From NCBI RefSeq assembly GCF_964355755.1, contig NC_092672.1, positions 18,906,501-18,970,500 of the forward strand: DNA of 64,000 bases, read 5' to 3'. This document shows, piece by piece, positions 46,801-58,800 of this stretch. Below the pieces are notes generated by a model. That model did no database searches, was not told the DNA's origin, and saw nothing but the letters and a program-made list of their open reading frames with translations. The DNA is from Antedon mediterranea (Eukaryota; Echinodermata; Crinoidea; Comatulida; Antedonidae). Position 1 is the first letter of the stretch. Every line of letters starts with the position of its first letter. The translations under genes were made by a program, and so were the position numbers.

Positions 46801-49800
46801 CCACTGATACCACAGCATTGTCATTTTTTTCAGTGATTTGCCTTTGATTTATATATATATATATACATCAAAGGCACAGATATATATATATATATATCCA
46901 AAGGCAATATATAAATTAATGAGTTTACGATATACAAAACTTACAAATGAAAAACAAAATCACGAGGTTGAATATTGATACGAACAGATACAACACGTCT
47001 AACTTCTATTAGTGTTGGTTTAAGTGGAGTGAGTCAGCGTGGAGTGAGTCAGCTAAAATCCGATTAAATATCCCGGATAGACTAATGATTTAACAAAAAA
47101 ATGTTCAATACAAAATTCAATGACAAGAAAGAGATTGAGGTATCAGAACCATCATGGAACTATATTCAAAATCAAATAAATTATAAAAAAATGATATTAC
47201 ATGAGGACCCAAAGTTAGTTTTATTATATAGCGCACATTTCTATGATATGTCATAGAATAGGCCCTAATCAGCAGCGCTTTACAATCATACATTGGTTGA
47301 AACATGGTGGAAATAAATAAGTCTTACTTATTTTCCTCTATGATTAAAAAAAAAGTCTTTAATTCAGCAAATTATTTCAGATTTTGTTCCAGCAACGGAA
47401 AACGAGAGGTCAGTCAATTGATTTTGCTTAATTGAGGAATTGTCAGTTTGTCAGCTAGTAGGCCTAATATTTGTTATAATGGAGGAGTACTGGCAGTTAT
47501 GTACAGTAATTCTGAAAAGAACTTTTGAGCTTCTCGACGTTGCGATCAATTGCTCTCGTCGATCGTTGAGGCATTTTGATCACACAACAAACTCACAGAT
47601 GGAAATTATTTTCTTATCTGGGATCTATGATGTTTTACAAAATGTGATTAATGAATGTTGTTTGCTATTGTCTTAGGAAAAAAGAAATAAATAAATGGCA
47701 AGTTGCAGTTCTTATCTTATTGTGTCTTGGAGTGATTGCTGGTGTCATTATTGGAACGTTATTTGCACGTGAATGGGAATCATACGAATACAAACATGCT
47801 GCGGTTGCTTCAGACAATCCACAGTGCTCAACGATAGGCAAGTAAGTCGTGATCATAACGATCAAATCGTAGTGGCACCACTAACATACATGTTCTTATA
47901 CACTGCGTGTGTGACATAGTTCAATGTACGGTGTTACATGTAAAAACCATTTAAACAATATATAATACTCGAGAATCTGTCATCGAATTTTGAGACGGCT
48001 CACTGATTTATCCGGAAAAATGGCATGTGCCTAAAAGACAAACTCATAACATTTCTCTTCAAAATTTAAAATTTGTTATTATTATTCTTTATTTATATTT
48101 ATTTTTTTATTAGTATTTAAATTTTTCTTCATAGTATTAAAAACGGTGAACGTAATATCGTTTCTTTAAAGTTTCCCAGAAAATGAACAGACTTAACGTC
48201 AACAGTTAATAGTATTTGCAGAGGACACATATCATACTAACGTAAAGTCTATTTTTTTTACATAGGGATATATTAAAACAAGGGGGGAATGCAGTTGACG
48301 CAGCAATCTCAACACTGTTATGTGTAGGACTCCACAATGCGCATAGTGCTGGCATTGGGGGTGGTAGTTTCATGATCATTGCAGACAAGAAGAAAGAAGA
48401 CCAGTCTTACAGAATGTACGCATTTGACTTCCGTGAAGAAGCGCCAGGACAAGCAAACCAAAACATGTTTGTCAACGATACAACAGATGCTTCAGTTTAT
48501 GGTAAGGATCAGTTTAACAATGACAACATAATGTTTTTATTTTAAACGATAATCTTCGTAAATTACCTTTTTATTATACATATAAGCTTCTTATCTTTAA
48601 ACAATCCATGTTTATTATAACTTTAATTTCCATTTCAAATTTCCATTAAGTCTATTATATGCATTTTTAAATTGAACTAGATCTTTATGATTTAAATAAC
48701 TTGAGATTCAACTTTTCGTTAAGTTATGTGAACCAAAGTCTGCAGATTCATTCATTCATTACTCATATCATATTTTCGTATTTAAATCGATCCATTTTAA
48801 TCGAACAATCTACACAATTATAAATAATAATCAAATATCGTAATTGTAATCAAATATTTTAGGTGGCCTAGCTATTGGTGTTCCTGGTGAAGTAAATGGC
48901 TATTGGACTGTACACAAGAAGCATGGTCGTCTGCCGTGGAAGAATTTATTTGTTCCTAATATTGAATTAGCTCGAAATGGTTTCACCGTCAATAAGGCCC
49001 TTGCAAATGCTATCAGAGGCAAAAAAGATATCATAGAGGAAGATCCTAGCCTAAGGTAGGTATACAGTAGGAGTAAGAAGGCAACTACTGATAATTGTAT
49101 TAATAGAATAGTAAATGTTACAGAGTAGTTGTTGGTAAGTTAGCATATCATTAAACTATTAAGATCCTAGTCTGAGGTAGGTGGAGGATTCATGTTAATG
49201 TTCCTTAATAAAATAATAAATGTTATAGACCTATAGTATTGTTGGCAAATTGGCATGCCGTAAGATGGAATTATTATTGTGACATCAACAAGAAAAAATC
49301 ATTGTTTTTTTTTTATTGTAATGGAAAAAGTTCACGGTGAAAACCAATACCACAGGTCGGTTTATTCTACGACCTCATCTGTAATTATCACATTTACAAA
49401 GTGTAGACCTCGTATCTTTTACAATAATTAACCATTACCGAAGCTTGTCTACAAACAATCAGGACTTATCTCTATTAGTCTTGTAAACTGATAACCTTAG
49501 ACCCCAAATTATCTCGGTAAGTACTTGTACTAGTCTATCATAGACCAACTTAATCCAAGTGGTAGATTGAGGCTCCTCAGTGTGAAAACAAATCGATTTG
49601 CTAAATCCTTTATTCCCTCCGATATCATCCAGTACAACCATGGAGTAATTACTCCATGGTACAACAGAAAGTCAAGAAGATAATTTTATCTTGTAATTTT
49701 TTAGATGTTTTTATATGAATAGTTTTATGCTATATTTGTTTTTATTGTGTTTTCTTTGTTATTATGATGAGCAATGAATTTCCTTTTTGAGGATCAATAA

Positions 49801-52800
49801 AAGTTATCTTATCTTATCTTATCTTAGCCAGACACGTAACAGGCAATGAACATATTGTACAAATAAAAAAACAACTAGCAGTAACCAGTGCATGGTCTTT
49901 TCTGCCTTAATATGTGGCCTATACTTTGCATGTATAATAAAAGCGCACTCTGATAAAAGTACTTTGACAAATTATCAAAATAAAAAAAACTTGTAGGCCT
50001 ATCAAGAATCAATTTCGGAACTGTTTTATGGCCATTAATTTTTGTATGCACTGTCCCTTCACTTTAAAAATGAGATTAATACTGGATATGGAACTTTAGA
50101 CTTTACTTTTTACTGTTCAGACTTTACGAAAATAAAAGACGCTGAACAAAAATTGTGCTGTGTGAATTAGTTAGATGATGCGCTCAAACACTAACGAAAG
50201 TATAAAATATCAAACTATATTTCGTTTCGTGTTTTTCGTGGTGTATTCATTATTTGATTTTCATGTTCAACAATGTATCTAACAATTTGGAATTGTTTTG
50301 TTTGTTTGTGTGTGTGTTTTTTTCCATTTCCATTTTTTGTTATTTCAATGGTTTTAATATTTTGCAATTTTTGTTGGTTTGGGTGATTTTGTATTCTAGA
50401 AATAGCCTGTGCTCCACACGGTCTTGTCTACCTTAATAATCATTCGAATGGGATGGTTAAGTATTAGGCCTATAAAAGCGCAATACTGGATGTTGCACTT
50501 TGTGCTGTGTGAATATTAATTAGGGTACGCATCATCATCAGTTGGCAGATTAAAACATGTTAAAGATAAAATATAAATATGAATTAAGTTATAGAATTAA
50601 GAATATTGGAATAATAAAACGGACTTCAAAATCAACACAAAATGTGCACTCACTACTCGAAATTAGATGATGCGCTCGTCAGACAAAAACTTTTATATCT
50701 GATATTTTGTGAAAACACGACTTCGGAATCATCATTATATTTGTATGTGTGTGTGCTTTTTGTTAACATTAGTAGCATTAATATATAGATGACCTTAATA
50801 TTCACAAACAAAACATAAATTTTCATAGTGAAATCTAAAATTTAGCAAATTTACATTTCATGTTCATTTGTGTGACCGATTCCTTTCCATGTTCATTTTG
50901 TTTGACCGATTCCTTTCCATGTTCATTTGTGCGATCGATTGATTTCCATTTCCATGCTCATTTGTGTGACAGATTCCTTTCCATGTTCATTTTGTTTGAC
51001 CGATTCCTTTCCATGTTCATTTGTGCGATCGATTCATTTCTGTGCTTTATTTTGATGTTTTCATTGGTATAATGTGATTGTTTTCAGCGTTCATTTGTAT
51101 GAATGTGGTTCTTTTCAGTGTTTATTTGTGTTTTGTGTTTTTTGTTTTTACTATCCTGTGTTATATTAAATTAGTTCTATCTCAATGTTCACTGTAAGAT
51201 TGTATTACATCATCACTGTTAATTTATTAAAAAGGTTAGTTTATGTGCATTTGCTATAAATTCCTATTTTGACATTCTTTTTACAGTGAAGTGTTTGTGC
51301 ACCCCGATGGACGATTGTTTGAGGAAGGAGATACTATGTACCGATTGAAATTAGCAAGGACGTACGAGAGGATTGCAAACGAAGGAGGGGATGAATTTTA
51401 CCAAGGAGAATTAGCTGAAGACATTGTAAAAGATATTAATGATAGAGGTATTGCTCGTATTTGTAGGTTTTAATGGCTCTGAAAAAACTTTCACTCATTT
51501 TGCTTTTATTTATTGTAGGCGCCATTTCCATAGCTCTTTGACAAAACAAGATAAAAAAATCCATCAAAAACAAACGGAACAGAAAACAGCAAAAACAATC
51601 CAGGTCCCCTGTATATGCTACGACCAGGCATTTGAACACGGACACTTGTTTCTTTAAAGAATTGAGTGTTCATCACCAGTTCATCTTTTGATGAAATGTA
51701 ATATATGGAAGATGGTGTGATACTTTTGAAACATTCAACTAGATCCCACATAAAATGTTACGCGTGCTCAACCTGTTATTCATTTACCGCGTAGGTGGCA
51801 AAACACCAAATTTTACCAAAGTTATAAATAATTCGTATTTATTTGTTTCAGATGGAATTATCACCTTAGAGGATTTGAATAACTACTCATGTAAAGAACG
51901 AAAACCTATATCAATCACCATCACTACGACAAATGAAGAGAAGTCACTTCGAATGTTTTCTCTGCCACCACCGTCAAGTGGAGCAGTCATGGCTTTGATA
52001 CTAAATATTCTGGATGGTTAGTGCAATCAATTGACCTAAATTAATTAAGGAACCTTAGTGTTTTATGATATGATTTTGAAACACATTTCCCTGTTTGGAT
52101 GATTGTTTGCTACAGTTAGCTACACAAGTCTTTAGTTAATCAACTTTAATCATATTTAAATCAAAATACACGAAAACAAATTATCAAAGCACAAATTAAT
52201 ATAAATATTTTACTTCTAACTTTAGCATTTTCAAACTCCTTTTAACTTTACCTTATTATATGTCTTACTTTGTCTCTTGTGTGTGCCTCCTGTAGCCCAA
52301 CCCTTAGTTTGTCTCTTGTGTGTGCCTCCTGTAGCCCAACCCTTGTTTGTCTCTTGTGTGTGCCTCCTGTATCCCAACCCTTGTTTGTCTCGTGTGTGTG
52401 CCTCCTGTAGCCCAACCCTTGTTTGTCTCGTGTGTGTGCCTCCTGTAGCCCAACCCTTGTTTGTCTCGTGTGTGTGCCTCCTGTAGCCCAACCCTTAGTT
52501 TGTCTCTTGTGTGTGCCTCCTGTAGCCCAACCCTTGTTTGTCTCTTGTGTGTGCCTCCTGTATCCCAACCCTTGTTTGTCTCGTGTGTGTGCCTCCTGTA
52601 GCCCAACCCTTGTTTGTCTCGTGTGTGTGCCTCCTGTAGCCCAACCCTTGTTTGTCTCTTGTGTGTGCCTCCTGTAGCCCAACCCTTGTTTGTCTCTTGT
52701 GTGTGCCTCCTGTAGCCCAACCCTTGTTTGTCTCGTGTGTGTGCCTCCTGTAGCCCAACCCTTGTTTGTCTCGTGTGTGTGCCTCCTGTAGCCCAACCCT

Positions 52801-55800
52801 TGTTTGTCTCGTGTGTGTGCCCCTGTAGCCCAACCCTTGTTTGTCTCGTGTGTGTGCCTCCTGTAGCCCAACCCTTGTTTGTCTCGTGTGTGTGCCTCCT
52901 GTAGCCCAACCCTTGTTTGTCTCGTGTGTGTGCCTCCTGTAGCCCAACCCTTGTTTGTCTCTTGTGTGTGCCTCCTGTAGCCCAACCCTTGTTTGTCTCT
53001 TGTGTGTGCCTCCTGTAGCCCAACCCTTGTTTGTCTCGTGTGTGTGCCTCCTGTAGCCCAACCCTTGTTTGTCTCGTGTGTGTGCCTCCTGTAGCCCAAC
53101 CCTTGTTTGTCTCGTGTGTGTGCCCCTGTAGCCCAACCCTTGTTTGTCTCGTGTGTGTGCCTCCTGTAGCCCAACCCTTGTTTGTCTCGTGTGTGTGCCT
53201 CCTGTAGCCCAACCCTTGTTTGTCTCGTGTGTGTGCCTCCTGTAGCCCAACCCTTGTTTGTCTCGTGTGTGAGTGTGCCTCCTGTAGCCCAACCCTTGTT
53301 TGTCTCTTGTGTGTGCCTCCTGTAGCCCAACCCTTGTTTGTCTCGTGTGTGTGCCTCCTGTAGCCCAACCCTTGTTTGTCTCGTGTATGTGCCTCCTGTA
53401 GCCCAACCCTTGTTTGTCTCGTGTATGTGCCTCCTGTAGCCCAACCCTTGTTTGTCTCTTGTGTGTGCCTCCTGTAGCCCAACCCTTGTTTGTCTCTTGT
53501 GTGTGCTTCCTGTAGCCCAACCCTTGTTTGTCTCGTGTGTGTGCCTCCTGTAGCCCAACCCGTGTTTGTCTCGTGTGTGTGCCTCCTGTAGCCCAACCCT
53601 TGTTTGTCTCTTGTGTGTGCCTCCTGTAGCCCAACCCTTGTTTGTCTCTTGTGTGTGCTTCCTGTAGCCCAACCCTTGTTTGTCTCGTGTGTGTGCCTCC
53701 TGTAGGCCAACCCTTGTTTGTCTCGTGTGTGTGCCTCCTGTAGCCCAACCCTTGTTTGTCTCTTGTGTGTGCCTCCTGTAGCCCAACCCTTGTTTGTCTC
53801 TGTCCATAAGTTTGATTCTAATTTTTTTTTCTGATGGAACCAGTGCTAAAGTTTCAGACACAACGGAAACCCGCTGTATAATCTTTATTTTATGTATTAT
53901 ATTTATTATTTAAGAATACTCTGTGTGTATAAACTGAATAACTTTAATACATAGCCTGAGTATTCCTGAATGATATCGACTGCATTAATTGGCAGCTGAT
54001 ATCTTCTTCTCTTTTTTACTTGAGTGATTATGCTGAGCAACATACTTTTATTTAGTGAGTAAACAGTAGGCCAATGCTTATTGGTACGTTCTCGAGGAGC
54101 CAAATCGACAACTTAGTCAGATTAGCCCAATTATTATACAAACATATCATAATAAACATTTTAATCAAATATCAAATATTTAACTTGGCACTAAATATAT
54201 TTGAAGGACGTTTTCCCAATAAATTTGTATTAGGTCAAGTGAAACGACGTTACGTTCACTCCACCCGTAGGTCTATATCTGTCTGAACTTTATCCTTCCG
54301 ACATTATTGTTTATTAGAGGGCTATCGCTTTACAAACCAAATCTAATTTGGCAGAAAGGCCATTCATTTTATTAAACTTATTTCTAGGATCATTCTCATC
54401 TGGTTGTTTTGGAACTAAGTCCACAGATACAAACTATATATTTTTTTAAATACGTCTAGTCTGATTATTAAACAAAACCAAATTGAACTTTGTCAAATTA
54501 GATTTATTAATAACAACACTAAGCTAACAATCTACAGATCATATTGCTTTTAAGATAACAAAAAATGGTTGATAAAGTACTTACATACTTACTTTATAGT
54601 GCAATTAAGAAAAATAGTTTTTTAAAAGCTAAATATATTATTCCCTTTACCTCCTATATTAACTTTTACATGTTATTATTTTCATTACTAAATATGATAC
54701 AAAACCAAAGAGTTTATCAAGATTATCATAAGAAATTTGCGAATCTTACTAACCTTATCTCCGATAATGATGTGAAAGATAAATAAAAATATTAAAAATA
54801 AAGATTGCAGACAACCATTATTACAGACAACCAACTTCACCGGGACCATATGAATTAGGCCAACGTATTAAATAAATAAATAAATAAATAAACAATGTAT
54901 TTTCTCCACCGTTTTATTCAGAGTCACTCATGTAGGCTTATAATGTTCTTTTCATCGGTTATTCTATCTTTATCACGTTACTTGTTTCCACATCTTGATT
55001 CAAATGACAAATATAAATTAAATAAGATAGTAAAGGGTTTGATTTCTGTCAAATATATTGATAATTTCAACATTTATTACAAAATCCCACACACATCTGC
55101 TCCATAGAGATATCCTAGTAACAGATCAGGTAGAGTAGGCCTAAGGCTTGCACAAAAAAAACAAAAGACTTTAAGAATTTATTTTTAGTCGCGTGCAACG
55201 CGACTCTACAGCTCACTATGTCGGTCGGTTGGTTGGTTGGTTGGTCGGTCGGTAAACACTAACTTGTATATGACCTTGTCTTGATATCAGTTTAATCTCA
55301 TAAATTTCTAAGGGCATAAATCATCATATGGCAATACAATTACGTGCGTAGCGCATGTAACGCATGCGTACGCGCTCTTAAAATTTTCAAAATTGTCAAA
55401 ATTTATTTTCGATGAAATAAGAGTACGTTTCAGGCAGTTTTAAGCGTTAAAAAAATTGCCATGCGTGCGCAGATGTTTGCATGCGCACTGCGCGTTAAAT
55501 GTTAATACGCACTCTTTTTGCCCGATTTCTGTTTTCTTAACTCACTTTTCAACTCGACATTACGTTATACGAGCACGTCAAAAGTCACAGACTACGCACG
55601 TGTAAATTAAAAAAAATATAAATGTTTTTAAACATTTTCAACATTTTTAAACATGTTCAGCAATTTCGGTCGATTGGTCGGTCGGTAAACACTAACTTGA
55701 GAACGCGACTGCAGCCATCTATATGGCCTTGTTATATAATAGTGTAAACATCTTCAACTCAAATTTCACTAGATTTTTTTTTCATGTTGTTGTCCTCTTG

Positions 55801-58800
55801 GTTTTTAGCAATACAGCATGTTTCTCAGACAATTGATGTAAGTTACGGTAGCTTGAGAATGTGTAGTAAGTGTATGCCGTATCGTATCGTATACTTACCT
55901 TACCTTCAGCATCCCCTATCGTATACTTACCTTACCTTTAGCATCCCCTATCGTATATTTACCTTACCTTTAGCATCCCCTATCGTTTACTTACCTTACC
56001 TTTAGCATCCCCTATCGTATACTTACTTTACCTTCAGCATCCCCTATCGTATACTTACCTTACCTTTAGCATCCCCTATCGTATATTTACCTTACCTTCA
56101 GCATCCCCTATCGTATACTTACCTTACCTTTAGCATCCCCTATCGTATACTTACCTTACCTTCAGCATCCCCTATCGTATACTTACCTTACCTTTAGCAT
56201 CCCCTATCGTATACTTACCTTACCTTTAGCATCCCCTATCGTATACTTACCTTACCTTTAGCATCCCCTATCATATACTTACCTTACCTTCAGCATCCCC
56301 TATCGTATACTTACCTTACCTTCAGCATCCCCTATCGTATACTTACCTTACCTTTAGCATCCCCTATCGTATACTTACCTTACCTTTAGCATCCCCTATC
56401 GTATACTTACCTTACCTTTAGCATCCCCTATCGTATATTTACCTTACCTTTAGCATCCCCTATCGTATACTTACCTTACCTTTAGCATCCCCTATCGTAT
56501 ACTTACCTTACCTTTAGCATCCCCTATCGTATATTTACCTTACCTTTAGCATCCCCTATCGTATACTTACCTTACCTTTAGCATCCCCTATCGTATACTT
56601 ACCTTACCTTTAGCATCCCCTATCGTATATTTACCTTACCTTTAGCATCCCCTACCGTATACTTACCTTACCTTTAGCATCCCCTATCGTATACTTACCT
56701 TACCTTCAGCATCCCCTATCGTATACTTACCTTACCTTCAGCATCCCCTATCGTATACTTACCTTACCTTTAGCATCCCCTATCGTATACTTACCTTACC
56801 TTTAGCATCCCCTATCGTATACTTACCTTACCTTCAGCATCCCCTATCGTATACTTACCTTACCTTTAGCATCCCCTATCGTATACTTACCTTACCTTTA
56901 GCATCCCCTGTCTAGTCGGATGTGGCCCTCAAACCTTTGCCATTTCTTTCTGTTCAGTGCTGTCCTGACCAAAGTTGTACCTGTATAAGATATGATGTCG
57001 TCCCTCCATCTTCGTGTTTGCCTTCCTCTTCTTATTTTTCTTATTCTCGGCTGCCATTCTATCAATCTTTTTTGGTCACATCTGTTGTCTTCTATTCTTG
57101 CTATATGACCTGCTGTATCGTATAGTATATTAGTTATTATTTAAGGCCATTATGCAAGTTCAGGATAATTTAAAATGGAAATGACCATGTATTATAAAAG
57201 ATAATCTTTGTAGGTGTAATTTGTTGGATTAATTCACTGAACCTGATGTGATTGTGTAAAATATAAACGAGAACCAAATTGTGAAAAGTATTTATTAGGT
57301 CAGACTAATGTCTTGGGTATCAACCTCAAATTTAAAGCCCGTACAAACTCTCTTGAACTCGATATACGAAAATTGTCGTGGTCAGCTGAATTTACTGGCA
57401 TTTGTAAATTTTTCGATGATAATAAAACAAGGCCATATACCTTCTCAGTACATAACACCCGACGCCAATACCTCTCTATACTCACCAACCTCCACCCTTT
57501 TCAATAACACCCCACACACACTTTATAAACAAATTCTTCCCAGGTCAAATTTCAATTCAAGAGGGGCCTGGTTTAAGTACGTTGTAAACAGTGTAAATGA
57601 ATAGGTGTCATATAGGCTGATAATTAAAATATCTAATTTTGATAATGCGGCCCCCAGCCTTCTTTCTCTTATCACCATCCCAGTCACAATTAACAAACCT
57701 TAACTCCTCCCCTGGACAGATAAAATGTAGTAATTTTTCCTAATACAATTCCAATCATGTTATACTTCATTACGCCAGTATTTACACCCCTCCTCCTCCC
57801 TCCCAACACACCCCAGATACAGGGTGATTTGTTTAAGACGTTTCCAGTACAAATTATGTTAGCCATCACGCCCAACCAATATTCCCTCAGTGGCAGTTTT
57901 CAAATATAGTACAGTTTCGGTCATGGTGATAGGCCTACATTCCCACCCAAACTCCCAGCCCCTTCCCAGGGATAATTAAAATACTTCATACCACAATTCT
58001 GGTCAATTTGATAGCCTACTACTAGCCTAAGCAAAATCCCCACTATCCTCTCAACCCTAACTCCCACACCCTATTTCCCCACCCCCTCTCCCACCAAATC
58101 CTCTGACCTTTTGAAATGTAGTTTAAAACCTTTCCGGTACAATTTCGGTCTTTTTGATACCCCATATGTATGGTTACGTACAGAAACAGGAATTTGTATA
58201 CCGAACAAACATCGAAAGTGGGGAAAAGTGTGCCATTTTGGCCCCTAACTTGGATCCTATATGACAGATGATGTTTAAATATAGTTTAGAACTTTCGCGG
58301 TACAAATATGACTGTGTTAAGCTCTGTGTACACAATCAAACTTTTTGCGACAAAAAAATATGATATACCTATTGGACATGATGACGTTATGACACTATCA
58401 TATTTGGGCACATTTTTCTGTCAAACTAGTTTGATAATACGAATTCCAGCAGTACTGTGTACTATGGAGTGCGGAAATGATTTTGTCGCAGCCAAAGATA
58501 AACCCTTGATAGAATACATTGGTCCAATTCACACACATGTTATTTCTTTTTAAATAAATTGAATTAGAGATTCCAGATTTCAATATTATGCAAAATGTTG
58601 ATTTTATTTGTATTGATTTTGGAGGAATATTATGAATGAAAGAATATTCTTTAGTCCATCGTTTTATACAACTAATTAACGTTTTCATATTCTAGAATAC
58701 AAATTTAATGAAGACAGTTTGGAAGATAAGGTGGAAATATATCATCACATTGTAGAAGCATTTAAATTTGCATACGCTAAGCGATCAGCACTTGGAGATG

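Noticed and set aside
52248-53861. A 537-codon minus-strand open frame repeating [12 protein letters not shown], with two further long frames overlapping it
   Set aside because: It is produced by a 38-bp satellite that lacks stops in all three minus frames. There is no start context, splice signal or family resemblance, and it lies in GGT intron 6.
58313-58555. A stretch with acacaatcaaac, tgcgacaaaa and gtttgat that resembles a common MITE type
   Set aside because: The second end is missing or too mutated to define an element.
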